From Trichobilharzia szidati (taxonomy: Eukaryota > Platyhelminthes > Trematoda > Strigeidida > Schistosomatidae): a stretch of 64,000 nt of DNA. The translations under genes and the position numbers were made by a program. The stretch is taken from NCBI GenBank assembly GCA_944472155.2, contig OX235271.1, positions 19,909,710-19,973,709 on the forward strand. The letters run 5' to 3'. Positions 13,201 through 28,200 of the stretch are shown in pieces (position 1 is the first letter of the stretch; every line of letters begins with the position of its first letter). The notes beneath the pieces were generated by a model, which was given only the letters and a program-made list of their open reading frames with translations, ran no database searches and was not told the origin of the DNA.

Positions 13201-16200
13201 ACTTTGGTCGACCAGTTTAAAGTTGATGTGAAGTCCAAGCCTGTAGTACCTCCAGTCGCTAATGCTTTAGTTTCATTTCCACCTAAAGATGAAGGACTAA
13301 TCCCAGAATTTCTATGTGGTAAAATTTTCTCAGTTGATTCAATATCAGCATCAGAGACTAATTCAGTTACTAAACGCTCTTCTTCACGAATTGCTAATAA
13401 ATGTTCATAAGCTTTGATTGGTTCAAGCTTGTTAATAAGAGATAAAAATTAATTAGAAAATGGTAAAAATTAAGTGAGAAATGAGGAATAATATTAACAA
13501 CACTGGGTACTTCCATATTAGTTAGTTTATTAAATGTATCACACAGTGAAACAGTATTATTGTTTACTGGATGACAAGATTTCAAACAAAATTTATTTTT
13601 CATAATCATATCAGTTATAATCACACGACTTCGAAAGTTGAGTTTTATAGTTTTCTGTGTTCTCTCCTATTTGTCGTCGTTGGGGTAGTAGAATTTTCCA
13701 GTTGTCTGGATGGACAGTTGTTGAATCATTCCTATTACACGTGTTTGCAGTTGATTCGATAAACAAAGCCTCAGTCAGTTATCAATCTCTCCCTATACCC
13801 TGTTACCTTAGATTCCAAAAGAATGTCATCTCATCAACCCATCACCTTATTGTATGGTTGTACGTAACTGCGCGTGGTACTATCTACGGCTGAGCTATTC
13901 TCCAGATTTCTTATCTTATTCGAGTCAACTAATTTAGATTTTGCTGATAGGTTTTTATGCTCGGCTAGTCTAACTGCACCTGTTCTACTACTTTGACCTG
14001 ACAATCATTGAAGGCGGGGTATTAGATAAACTAAATAGTTTTGTTCAATGTGATGTTCCACAGGATTGATCCTTTAACTGACAAACCATGTTTCTAATTG
14101 AGTTTGAGGGTGGGTTGAATGCCAGCAACTTTTATTCCTGCCTGGATTGTTAAGAATTCTGCGTAAGGTTTCCTAGGTTCCTTCCTTGTGTGGAATTATT
14201 ACTGATGATTGAGATTCCTTAATGGTGGTGTTGTCTTGCGCACATTTGACATGCATGTCGTCATTATTATTATTATTATTACTATCATTATTTGTTTTAT
14301 TTTTACATTTCCCAACGTACTTTTTGACTAATTTATAAGGGTAATTATTAAGTCTCAAGGCTTCTCTACTATGTTTCACTTCCTGTCTTAGATTTTCCTT
14401 GGTACTACTTAGTTTTTGTGCTCTGTCACTTAAACATTTCACCAATCCTATTTTTGGAAAACACAAAAGATTGAGCGAAGAAATATTTACTTTTCAATTA
14501 GATCCTCTTCTCTGGCTCTACTCTAATATATATAGCATTTTTACAATACACAACAATTTACCAAACAAGTGGTGATATGTTTGTTAACAATATTTAAACA
14601 GTGTCGAAATGTCAATGGGTAGATAATTAACGCAGAAAATCAATACACATTTAAAAAAGTAGAAATGGATAGAATAAATTAATTTTACAAGAATAACACG
14701 TAATTAAAGATGAAGCGGTCAAAATAAAAATAAAAATAAAATAAAATAATTTGGACAATTATAATTTAATAGGGGGAGGGGAGCGACGTAGTCCTGTCTT
14801 GTAAGGATGGCCACGGTAAGCAAAGTGGCTGTACAAATTTCTTCTGTACACATAGGCTTGGCTTCTTAAGGTGGATTCCGATTGCTTCTGCTGTCTGTAG
14901 AAGACGAACTCTTAGAGCAAAGTTGAGATTAGTCGGAATGCGATAAATGATTTTGAATGCAGTATTCACATCAACCTTGTGCTCGGTATCAACAAGGTGT
15001 GCTAAAATAGAACTCCGAATAGATTTTGTTTGTCCCTTGCTTAACCACGCTGGATGATGTTCAGAAATACGACGATGAAACTGCCTAATTGTACGCCCAA
15101 TGTAGCTGGCTCCGCAGCTGCAGTCAAACTGGTATACACACATAGAAGAGGCAAAATTAGGTAGTTTGTCCTTATTTCTCGAACATAGAATAGGGGTGGT
15201 TGTGAAGAGACAACGTACTTCTGCTGCATAATAAGCTCTTTTAACTGCATTCTTCAAGCGCTGTGTTATGATCTCACTGATGTTGTCACCGAGGAACTGC
15301 AATTTTATGAACATTGGCTTTTTCGAAACTGTAGCAATACTGACTCTCTTTGGTGCTGAATTCATATTCTTCTCAATAAATTTATCTGGATAACCATTTT
15401 TTCTAAGTAATTCTTTAATAATCTTAAGCTCCTCATTGAGGCAGTCGTCTGAACAAATTAACTTAGCTCTATGAACCAAACACTTTACCAGGTTACGTTT
15501 ATATTTCAAAGGTACAAAACTCAAAAAATGAGTGTACTGACCTGTTGTTGTAGGTTTCCTATACACACTCCTTCTTAGTGTGCCATCATCTTTCCTTGCC
15601 ATGAAGACGTCTAGGAATGAGATACTGTCATTACTTTCTTTCTCCATGGTAAAGTTTATTGCTGAATGTGCATCATTAAACTTGTCGAGGATATTCATTG
15701 CATCATTCTCATCTTTCATAACCACAAATGTATCATCCATATATCGACAGTAGAAATCCATGTCATTAATTACTCCTTTCAGTGGTCCATTCTCTAATTT
15801 AGCGAGGAAAAAATCAGCTAGGATTGGACCTAATGGGGAACCCATAGCTACACCATCAATTTGCCTGTAATATTCCTTATTGAATAAGAAATGAACATTC
15901 ATTGTGCATCTTAAAATAAGTTCCAAATGTCTAAATGGGGATATTTTCTATTTTGAAATCCTATTTTTACTGATATAGGGTGGGATGATCGGAAGTCCAA
16001 ATATCTGTTTGAATGTATGTGTTTTCTGTAAACACTAGTGTTTAACTTTCCATTTTACGCTACAATCTAACATTGGAAGCTTCCCTTCCTGAATTTCAAA
16101 ATTCATAAGTGAATTGAATTGACTCCACCTTTGAGTTAATGTGTTCGAAAAATCTATTTATATCCTGTGTTCTAGGTACAGTGAATGTGTCGTCTACATA

Positions 16201-19200
16201 CCTCCACCATACTTTTGGGGTGGGGCTGAACATTTCAATCTCTATGTTTTCCCACCTATCCATGAATATATCTGCTACAATCGGGGATATTGGTGACCCC
16301 ATGGCAACTCCATCAGTTTGTTTGTATATCTTCCCCTGGAATTTAAATACTGTGGAAGTCAGGCATAGCTCCACTCCCAGCATTATGTCCTCAAGTGACT
16401 ATTTCACTGTGTGATACATCTAATAAACAAACTAATATGGAATTACTTATTACCAAAGTGCCCAAGTTTTACACATATATTAACACTGGATACTATCGAA
16501 CACAAAAGAATAAACTCTGTGAGGGAAATAGCGGATTTCAATCGTCACGAAATGGTTTATTTTTTTTATAAGATAGAAGACGGGAGTAAATATTGGCATA
16601 CAAATTGTAGACTTATTTATGACTTATAATTTCATTCTTGTAAGGAAATGGTCATTAACTGAATTGTGATCAAATAGCAGCATGATTCAAAATCAATCTC
16701 ATTGTTTGTTCTTCCACTTTACAATGTCTTAAGGACTTTCCAAGTATTGGTTTTGTAGGGAATTTGTTTCATTGGATGGAGGATTTCACCATGAGCTGAC
16801 ATCAGTTAGAGAACCATTGGAAAACCACCTGGGAGTACTGGACAGCCAGCTGTTTCGTCTTGGTTTGGGACTCTTCGTCAGTACGCAACCACCGCCAGGG
16901 TTCGAACCCTGGGCCTTCTGTTTACAAGGTTAGCGAGCTGGTACACCATTCAGTAGCCACTGGGACCCGATCCAATGACCAGCCAGTCCATGAATTCTAG
17001 CTTCTGCCAATTTATGACATAGCGTGACCACTTGGCAATGTCTTCTTCGACGAGTTACTGCCTCATCTTCAACCTGCTGTACTTTGTCTGAATTGCTTTG
17101 ATTTAATTATCTCTTTCCTTTCAGAATAGTATACTTGACCTGATAATATGATTTGTAAGAACTTTGACTTGCCTGTCTGCCTGACTGTCTATCTTCCTTT
17201 CAATGTTCATTTTAAGAGACAGTCATATAAAGTCTACCAAAAATATAAGAAATGGCTACTTTAGCTACAACGCAACAGTTTCAAGTCAGTTGCTGATAAT
17301 ATCTATCTACTTGTCAGTCTCCTTAAAGCAATGTGCTATTTAGCGAAAAGATTCATTCAGACATCTACAAAACACAAAATAATTGAGCAAAGAATATCCT
17401 TTTCGATAATTTCCTCCTCTTCTGGCTCTACAATTATAAATGCATGTTTATATAAATAGAATATTTTAGATTAGCAGTCGATAACAATATTAACGTTTTT
17501 TTTAAATAATATCGATTTGTTAAGTAAGATCTCAATGGAATTACAGTTCATTAAAGATGCTTAAATTATAATAATAAAAATATAATAGTAAATAGAATAT
17601 CAACTAAAATTAAGGAAATTTCCACAACCAATTGAGGATCATTCAAACCTAGATGGCCAAGATAAGGACAATGTCTGAACTAGCTTCTTTTAGACACATA
17701 AATTAGGCTTCTTAATGTGGATCCCAACAGCCTCATCAACATTTAGTAGTCGAGGTCTTAAGGTGAAGTTAAGATTATTTGGTATACGGTAGATTACTTT
17801 GAAAGCCTCGGTGACATCAATCTTGTGTTCTGTATCCACAAGATGAGATAGAATAGCGCTATGTGAATGGATTTTGTTTGTCCTTTACTTAACCAGGATG
17901 ATGCTCGGAAATCCGACGAACAACACGCCTAATTGTACGGCCTATGTAACTGGCTTCATAGGAGCAGTTAAATTGGTAGATACACATGGAAGAGGAGAAA
18001 TTAGGCAGTTTATCTTTTACTCCCGAACGCAAAAGAGGAGTGGATGGTTTTGAAGACACAGCGTAATTCAGCAGCAGGGAATACTCTTTTTACCGCATTT
18101 CTAAGGTGTTGTGTTAGTATCTCATCCAATCACTCCTACCATCATGGTAACAACCGTGTTGACTTCTACTCACTTGATGTTTGTGTCCTTATAACATTTG
18201 TAATTTTTAGAACTCTTACGCAATTCCATATTCTCCTTTGTTTCTCTGTGCATCCTAATCACAACTCACCCATTCAACTATTCATCTGATAACGTTGCTG
18301 TACTACTCGTATTCAACTTCTTTTATGTGTTGATTAGCATTAATAACTGTGTTTTTTTTTGACAGCAAGTCACCACCCGCTGCCCTAGTTACCATTTGAT
18401 TACTTACTCCCCACAGTTTTGAAATGTCTTGACGACAATAACTCAAACTTACTTTAACTCTTATCGGATAAACCTAATGTACGCACACATACACACACAC
18501 ACATACAAAAATAAGTATGTATAATTGCGATTTTACAGCTAAGTGAATAAGTTCGCCGTGGACAAAAAAGAGACTCTTCGCTGAAACTACGTGTTTTGCT
18601 TTCAATACTGTGAATCGATTCAAAGAATACACTTTGGTTTAAATAAATAAAGTGGTCAGAACCTAGGCAACCTGTTTGTGTGCATAAATATTCCCAACAA
18701 GGACTTAGATACTCATGACGGGAATAGGTTGATGGCAGAGTCACTAAATGACAAAGAGCAGAGCAAGAAAGATATGTACGGATGACCTCTTACAAAAGGA
18801 ATTTGAATATATTCACGATTCCTTGACGCGGAGATGGGCTATCCGAGTAGTTTCATTAAGAAACATATGAAAACATCAGAGTTTAAACCTGAGACTCGGA
18901 CTTCACGTAAGAAACTTCTATTTATTAAGTTACAATTTAATGGTGACTTATCAAGCGAGATTTTATTCCAAAGACATTCAAGGAGTGTACGAAGAACATT
19001 TTATGTAGCACACTAGTTACTGACTAGTGTTCAATCAAAAATATCCAATAGAGTCCTACAGGAGGTCAGTCGCGAGCCTGAATAGCTCAGTGGTAACGTC
19101 TCTGACTGCAGCACTGGGTGATGCGGGTTCGAATCTCAGAAGGGACATCAGTTCCTTCAAGGTTGCAGATACGCCTTGCTGATGAGTGCCAACTAGCACG

Positions 19201-22200
19201 AAACCTAGGTCCAAGGCTTCCTGCCGATTGCCTCCAACCATCTAATACCAACAGTAGCACACCTATGTTTGTCATTCTCTAGCCGACGAATGATTCGGAC
19301 GCAAACGAAGGATAGATAGCTGAATAGTTAAGCCACATCTATGTGCATGTATCATTTCAGCTGCACCTGCGGTGACAGCTATGTTGGGCGTACTACTAGG
19401 CAGCTTAGCCAGCCAACGTGTTAGTGAACATCTCCCATCGTGGTGGTTTGGCAAAGGACAGGCAAAAACAACCCGTAGAGCCATTTTGTCACATTTAGTT
19501 GATAGTGGTCATGTAGTGGAGAAAACGAGAACTTTCAAAGTAGTTCAACGTATCTCACCGAATCTTTCCAATAGACTTTGTATTCGTCTACTGCACACAG
19601 CTGAGGCGATAGGCATTCGAACTATTAAACCTAAACTATGTATTCATTCGGAAGTTCGTACAGCCATTATCCCTCCCTTGTTGGCCTATTAAGACATAAC
19701 CAACTAATGACTTCTACACCACCCGTTGTTTATATTTTCAACCCCTTTCTTATCATCCCTTAATCTTATAACATCTTCATTATAAACGTGCTCCATTTAC
19801 TTCCCTTACAATCCAACATTACTTAATCGGTTCATTTGTTTTAACTAGCCTTTATCGACTACTTCCACCTGAACATTTGTTTGCTTAATCATGCTGTTTC
19901 TCATTATTCGTGTTATCACAGATTGCCTCACTTTTTCATCCTTATTATTGATAAAACTATTATTATTATCATTACTACTATTATGACTAATTGCACAATT
20001 TATATTCACCATCGTATTGTCCTATAGACAAAACACCATGATTGGTGTATATTTGAATTTATATTTGTAAAGTTATGTAGGTATATTAGAGTTAAGCCTG
20101 ATGAGATCTAATTGAAACCACAATATCACTGTTCACTTAAATGTGTTGTTCTAAATTTTACTATGGGAATATTTAATATATTGAAAGATTTTAATATCTG
20201 AAAGACGAGAAATTTACCCAAAACCGTGCGTATTCTTAAATAACAGGAGGCAAAATAAAATGCCATGTACTACTTACTGATAAACCCATGCTTTTAGATC
20301 CTTCTTATTCTTCTTCCACTCCTTCATCCTCCTTCTTATCTCCCTACACTTCCCTCTTTATCTTCCCTTTAGAAATTCTATGCTTACAAAACTTCTTCAT
20401 TGTAGGAAAATCTAAGAAATCTGTCGTGATTTGCAGTATTATTAATCCACACCCTTTCATGCAGAGCTCTGTGGTAACGTGTCTAGGTGACACTGGGCGA
20501 CACGGATTCAAATCTCAGATGAGGAACATGAGGAGTTCTTTGAAGGTTGTGCATACGCTTTGTTGACTGGTGGGTGCCAACTGGCACGAAATCTAGGTCA
20601 AGCAAGGCTTCCTGTGGCCGATTGCCTCTAATCAGAGTGCACAGTGACGGACCTAGTGAGTCACCTAGTGGCATGGCGGGCACATAACAAACCTGACTGA
20701 CTGATAAAATTCAGTTTGCACCAAACAGAGGACTAAACGCGTATGACACTAGTTACTCACTGTTTAGTGTTCTATCATAATATATTTACACCTGTATAAT
20801 ACATCAGTATAAATAAAAATTAACCTGATGAATCTTTAGATACATACCAAGTTTCTGATACACTCGAATAATAAACCATTCAAGTGTATATGGTGTAAAC
20901 GATAGACTTGACAGAGTTGTTTAGCTAGTGTTGTCTTGCCAACACACGGTGGACCAAGGACACATATACGTAATGGCTATACAAAAAATGAACAATGAAA
21001 AGGAAAAGATATATATTATGGATACTATTATGGATAAGATTTTATTTTCATAAGTCACACAGTGCTACACAGTAATATTAACTGATGACCACGTTTCAAG
21101 CACAAACTATTGCCACTCATAATCATATCAAGTCACTCACACAACTTTCTTGCTTCATTTATATACATGAGTGGAATTGATTAGACATTTGAATTAAAAT
21201 CATTATAGGATAATGTACATTCGGAAATAATAATATGGGTGTCATCAATCAAATACAATCAGATGGGAAATAAGACGAGTGTTTTTTTAGTCATAATAAG
21301 TAACTTGTTAGAATGTTATGATGTGCTTGAATTGAAATAGAATATTAAGATTGTTTGTTATCCTCCTCTGATTTGACTGGCGGTAATAATATCTTCCATA
21401 TTTCTGGTATTTGCATTGAGTCATTTCTCTTACATGTGTTGGATGTAGACTCAATGAACCAGGATTCAGTAATCAATCTCTCTCTCCACCTACATAGATT
21501 ACTTCTTAGAATCTTAACCCTCTCCCACCATATTGTGTGGTTGTGTGTTAATGCATGCAGTGCAATTGCTGAGCTTTTTTCTAAATTACTTATCTTCTCG
21601 AGGTCAACCATTCTTACCTTAGCTAAATTCTTATATTCCGACAATCTGATTATCCCCGATCTACTAGTTTGACCTATGTAGTTGACCTCACAGTCATTGC
21701 AGGGTATTTTGTAAATTATATTATGTTGTTTAATTGGATCCACCGGGTCTTTTAGCCTACAGAGCTTGTCTCTGAGTGAGTTTGTAGGTTTGAATGCCAC
21801 CCTAATTCCTGCGTCGGTGGCACAGCGGTTAGGACTCTCGCCGACCATGCACATGGTACGGGGTTCGATCCCCTGCTAACGCAACCCGATATCAATGGTT
21901 GGCCTGCAAAATTTGGCTACCGATATCACATGCTGAAAATTCCATACTGGTACCAAAACTGCGTTGTGGAATCAAGCTATAATAAAAAAAAATTTATTAA
22001 GAATCCTACGTAGGGTCTCAGATGTCCCCTCCTTATATGGTATAACAGTAGATGACTTATATCCTCTCTTATTTATGTTATCACTACTAGTTTCACAATT
22101 ATTTTTATTTGGCTTTTGGCTTTTTTCGATCTTCCTAATGGATTTTAAAGGATAGTTATTTAACACCAACGCCTCTTCTATCTATCTTATTTCATCATCT

Positions 22201-25200
22201 AGGTCTTTTCTCGTGCTACTTAGTGCTATTGCTTGGTTTGTTAGACACTTAACTAAGCCTGCCTTAACAGTTAACGGATGAGACGAATTAAAGTCTAAAT
22301 ATCTATTAGAATGCGTTGGTTTTTTATAAACGCTAGTGTGTAGTTTACCTTCTTCTATTCGTTTTATTTTACAATCTAACATAGCTAATTCTCCTTGTTC
22401 ATTTTCGGCTTCAAATGTGAATTTTATTCCCTCTACTAGTGAGTTTATATGTGTTAAGAAGCTAGAGATATGTTCTGTTTTTAACACTGTGAAAGTGCCA
22501 TCCACATATCTCCACCATATTTTTGGAGTAGGATTAAATGTATTAAGAGCAATATTTTAACACTATGCAAACATTATTATTATTCCCTTGGGTTCCGAGT
22601 GGAATATAGGGATTCAACAACATATCTCCACTTTGTTCTCTTTTCTACTTTCCTCTTCAGCTGTGCTTGTGATTGCCTATAATCTCTCATCTCCTCCTTG
22701 CCACACAATCTCCTCCATGTCACCCTCGCACCAACGAACCACTCGTCGCTTCCCACTGGGATTCCACTCGAGCGATGGCCAGCATTGAGCGCAATGTCAT
22801 TCAATGACCTTCTCAAAGTATGCCCGATCCATCCATCTCCATTTTCTCTTACATATTTGCTATGGCAAGTTTGACAGAAAACTTAAGAAACGTATCAAGT
22901 TCCTTCACAAAGTGAAGCCAAATGGTACAAAGGGCGTCAGGTTTCGGCTTTTGTGTATGGCGGAGGCACTGGTAATTCGTCAATACAACCCCGAACTCTG
23001 TATACAGAAAAAGTTTGTCCAGTCTCTTATTCCACCTTGGTCTTAACCACTTCACTATTCGTTCCCTGTAGAAAATTTTGATTTTTTCTTTTCTTTTCTT
23101 TTAATTTTCAATTTTACTTTTAGTTTGCTTTTGCTTTAATAATTAATTCACTATTATCACTCTCATATGTTCCTTTGTACATTTTCACACCCTCTTCACA
23201 CTTGTTAAATTGACACTCAACTACCACCTTTCTTCTCACTCAATAGCAATTTTAACCTTATCAAATTTCTATCTTTGTGCCGTTGAGTACCACGTAATTT
23301 ACAACTTTTAATTTTCACTTCTAAAGCCACTTCTGAGTAATTATATCAATTGTGTAACCCCCCCTGATACTCAATAATAGACCACTATATACTTTTTGTA
23401 AGTATAAATACGACTGTACAGCACAGCCTGTGAAGATGATTTCGTCGATAAAGAAGCATTTTCTTCGCTGAATTTGTCTTTTATTTTCTTACATATTTGT
23501 TGAGCAATCAGCTCTTACTCGGCTGGTTTGTTCCACTGCAGAGTTTCTTGTTGTTAATTCTTTCTGACTGGCCACCCATTTGATCTTCAATATGGAGCCA
23601 GTGAAGGCAACTGTTGATGACAGTCTGCAACCTGTTGGAAATCCTTTCCGTGATACACTGGCCAAGTTTCTAACACATATAGAAAAACTGACCAACTTGA
23701 CATTGGTGTTGAAAGTCCGAATCTTGTTGTGTTCTGAGTAAGTGTAGAAGATTTCCAAACTGGTTTCAAGTTGATGAAGGCGTATCTTTCCTTGCGTTCC
23801 CGATTCTGGATGACTTTGACATCTTCATCTGTTCTGCCTGTGGTTAAAAAAATATCTTCTGGGTAAGGGATGAAAGTCACCTCTGTCAAATCTCTCCCAC
23901 TGATGGTGGTTAGTGCTGGTTGTTGTTGTTGTCGTCGGTTGGTTGGTTGGTTATCTTCATCACCTCCTCCGTCTTCTGTATGCTCCCCAGGAGTCCTGTC
24001 TTCGCTGCCCATCTCTTCAGTCAGTTTGTTGCATTTCGCCTGTAAGTCTTCGAGTTTGTGTGACATTAAACATGAATCATCCACGCGCGAAATCCAAGTC
24101 TTCTAGAGTCTTCTTATCCGTCCAACGTATTCCTGTCTTTTACCTCTCTTTGCACACACCGACGCATAATCTAGTCCACGACAATTAGAAATGTCATCGG
24201 TGATATTAGGCAGCCTTTTCTTACTTCTGAATTCTCTTCAAACGCCTCGCTGAGTTGTCCATTATGTATCGCCTGACATGTGCCATTGTCATATAGCCAG
24301 CTGTTGAATGAGGTTGATAAAGACTTGGGCACTGCACTCCGTAGTGTTGAATTAGTTTCCAAATAACTCCTCGGAGGCCTTTTCGAAGTCGATGAAGTTA
24401 AGGTGCAGGACTATGCACAATAAGACGAGAAAAACAATCCCCAGAGGCTGTAGTTCTAAGGAATTTATTAATTTCAACGTAGATTCAATTATGACGAAAT
24501 ATCAATTTGAGGATTGTTGAAAAAAAAGGCAACACCGTACAGTTATGTCCTTTTAAATTTGTACTCTAAGAGTATACACACTTATGAATTCACAGGAAAT
24601 TGACGTCACGACCATTAAATCACGAAACGAACACGTCCAGTATTCATTCACCGGGTTTTATTCAAATGACTTATGGGTTTTAAATTATACAGTTTTTTAT
24701 AGACTGGCTTTGAAATGGATTTCTTGTCCTAAAGAGAAGTTATGACCACTTGAGTCCATCAGTTCGTGTGTGCGCAGAAACTCGTTAATGATCTGATGAT
24801 GTAGTGAAAGTGCCGCCATATCATAACTTCAAAAAGGCTTAAAATTAATGGGGCATCACGTTAAAAATCTAGTGGATGAATGGCGAGAGTTAGTGGAATA
24901 ATTAAGATGTCAGCAGACATTTATAAATATCAGTAAAACATTTTAAATAGTTCCATATTAGCTAACTTTATTTTAAATATCGCACACTGATGCAGTATTA
25001 GCTGAACATATCCCTCAGTTTTTCACACATAAAACCTCAACAGTAGACGGAATCCAATTCACGTTTGAGTTAGAAAACGAATAGGGTAAGTAGGGCATGC
25101 TAGACTAGAGCAGAATAAAACGAAAACAAGATGGTTGGTAATTAGATACTAGCATTTATAAGAAATCAGTACACTCTAATAGACACTTGGACTTTAATTC

Positions 25201-28200
25201 ATCCCATCCAGAATCGATAAAGGCAGGTTTAGTTAAATGTCTATATTAATCGGGCCAAGAGTCTAACTACTAAGCCAGAAGATTTAAATAATGAAATTAA
25301 ACAAATTAAGGAAATATTACTAGTGAATAACACACTACCCATCAGAGTTTATTCAGAGATATATGAAGAACCATGAGGGTGGCGTTTAAACCAACTAACT
25401 CTCTTGGAGATAAACTTTGTCGGCTTAAGGACCCAGTAGATCTAATTAAGAAAAATAATATGATTGACTAAATACCATGTAATGACTGTGAGTGGAGTCA
25501 ATTCTACAGATCAGTCAGACTAGTAGATCGGGGTCAACTAGATTATTGGAACATAAAAATTTAGCTAGACGTAGAATTATTGAACTTGGAAAGTTAAATA
25601 ACCTAGAGAAAAAAAGCTCAGCCATTGCACTACATTCACTTGCATGTAATAACACAATAGTTTGTGTGGGACAGGGTGAGAGTATTGAAAAGTAATATTG
25701 TTAGGGAGAGAGAGAGAGGTTAATCACCGAAGCTTTGTTCATCATCGAGTCAACAATCAGAATGCAGAGTCTTCTGAACACCTTGAGCAGCAATCTTCGT
25801 ATGTTTGGCATGCAATTCGCCCCTGTAAAATGTAAGATGCTGCTACAGGACTGGACTACGTCTACCCCTAGCTTAGTGATAGGGAGTGAAGTGATAGAAC
25901 ATGTTGACCACTTCACCTATTTGGGAAGTTGTATCAGCACCAACGGACTGATTGGCGACGAAATCTCAGCACGGATCCAAAAAGCTCGGGCTGCTTTCGC
26001 TAACTTACACCATCTCTGGCGTAGGCGTGACATCCGGCTATCAACCAAGGGACGTGTGTACTGCTCAGCAGTTCGCTCCGTCCTTCTCTATGGCTCTGAA
26101 ACATGGCCAATACGAGTTGAAGACATGAAAAGGTTGACTGTTTTTGATCATAGATGTCTACGATCTCTTTCTCACGTTAGGTGGTATAATAAGGTAAGTA
26201 ATGTTGACGTTAGGCGTAGAGTGTTGGGCAAAGAGGGAAAATCAATCGAAGAGGCTATAAAGTTACATAGATTGAGATGGCTAGTGGTCACGTGCTGCGC
26301 ATGCCTAACCATCGCCTCCCCCGACGGGCATTACTAGCTGATATAGGTGCAGGTTGGAAAAGAGTAAGTGGTGGCCAAACAAAAACATGGCATCAATCAA
26401 TCCATGAAATCCTTGACAGTTAAACTGAGTCAGGTAGGGAGATGCAGACTTCCGGGTTGGGGCCCGCCCTCGGGACTCTAAGAATCAATGGCTGGAGACA
26501 GATAGGTGACATGGCTCAAAATCGTTGTCAATGGCTTACGCAGATGTATTCAGTCTCTGTAATCTTTCATATTCCTTTCTACCATTACTCATTCTGTTTC
26601 ACTCTTATACTTGTCAAAACTCTATTGATTCTCTTCACTCATTTTCTTGTCTACCTTTGTGTGCTATTTGGAACGTGGCAACTGGAACTGCTGCACTTCG
26701 GTGCCAAGTTCTATGTTGAATCCAGACAGAGACAGACAGAATCGGAATGACTCAATGCAACCAACAACAAGGGGAAGATGGGGAGGGAGAGAGAGAGAAA
26801 GAGAGAATATATATATGTATATAAGACAAATTGTGAAACCATGCAACTAAATTGATATGCTTTTGAGCAGCAATAATTTCTGCTCGAAACCTTGTCGTCC
26901 AGTTATTAATACTGCATCTTCACTGTGTGGTATTCAGAATAAACTTATCTAATATGGAATTACATGATACTGGAGTGCCCAAGTTCTGCACTTACATTAA
27001 TTTTAAATAATTGCCAACATCACTAGCAAAGTGAGGTTGAACAGAGAGAGATAGCTCACTCACCTAAGCAGCTAACTTCTACTTATAAGTCTCACTTTCA
27101 AAACCCGACTCAAATCCCCCGCCTGTTGACCTAACCAATTGAGTAGTGTCATACATTTTCTAGCATAACATACTGACTAACTTAATTTAAACGCAGAACT
27201 TTGTGCAGAAGTGCAGCAGGTCAACTTGCCCAAACTCCGCATAACACACAAAGGTACAGAAAAAAACTCAAAGGGACTATGACGAATAAAAATGTAAGTG
27301 AGAAAGAATAATTACATGGAAAATCTTGAGAAGCTAAAGAATCTGCAAAAATTCAAAGAGTGAGTCAATCTGCGCCACATAGAATGATCTTAGCCATATT
27401 ACCAATAATTTCAAACCACTAGTTCTTAGAGTCTCGATGAACGTAACCCGGCAGTCTACAGCTCCCTACACGACCCAAACCGACTGTCAAAGGCTGAATA
27501 GATCTGTGTCATCACTCCTCAGTGTGATTTCTGTACAGTAGTCAGTATGCACAGTTGAACATCCTTTAACTAAAACTGAACAACCACACTGTATGTTCCT
27601 TGACTTTGTCTACCTTACAAAAGGGATGAAAAGTCATAGTTATCATTGAATAAGTAATCCACAACGGGAAACTTACGGAATCCTTCGAAGTGAGGACAGG
27701 AGTAAGACAAGGCTGCCTACTATCGCCAATGATTTTCCTGATTGCGGTAGACTGGATAATGCGACAAACAGCGGGCAATGAGGAAACAGGCATAAAACGG
27801 ACTCATACAAAAAACTTGGAGGATCTGAACTTCACCGATGATATATATCTGATTTCCCACAAACTGGAAGATATGCAGGCGAAAAGCAACAAGTTGGCAG
27901 AAGAAGCATCAAAGATAGGACTCCAGGTGAACATAGAGAAGACAGAGGTGATGAAGATTCCCGGGCAACACCACCAACAGCAACAATAACAACAACAGAC
28001 AACAATCAGCATAAATGGAAGGAACCTGAAAGAAACAACCTCTTTACCACCTACCTGGGAAGCATCGTTTCAACTACAGGCCGAACTGACGAGGATATCA
28101 AAGCAAGAATCAGAAAAGCAAGGCAAGCTTTCACTACTCTCAAGTCTGTGTGGAGGTCAACAACACTCAGCATCAAAAATAAGATCCGGATTTTCAACTC

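Larger units (their letters stand above)
18830..19700 (+). mobile_element. PLE-1 copy split by a SINE A
   Basis: The left part (18834-19013) encodes [20 protein letters not shown] and [18 protein letters not shown], the connector domain. The right part (19263-19690) has a decayed start, then [20 protein letters not shown] (YVGRT replaces YIGRT), and ends [20 protein letters not shown], where the usual C-terminus is altered. SINE A sits between them with a 9-bp TSD. Confidence 0.85.

Noticed and set aside
18454..18744. 96-codon minus-strand ORF
   Set aside because: It contains a (CV)n run from a CA repeat and overlaps a PLE 3' end. No protein similarity.
19085..19140. A tRNA gene
   Set aside because: The A- and B-boxes belong to a SINE head. 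There is no complete cloverleaf or acceptor stem, and the unit is flanked by a TSD. The same applies to the heads at 4400, 5020, 7370, 21815, 29145, 43800 and 59905.
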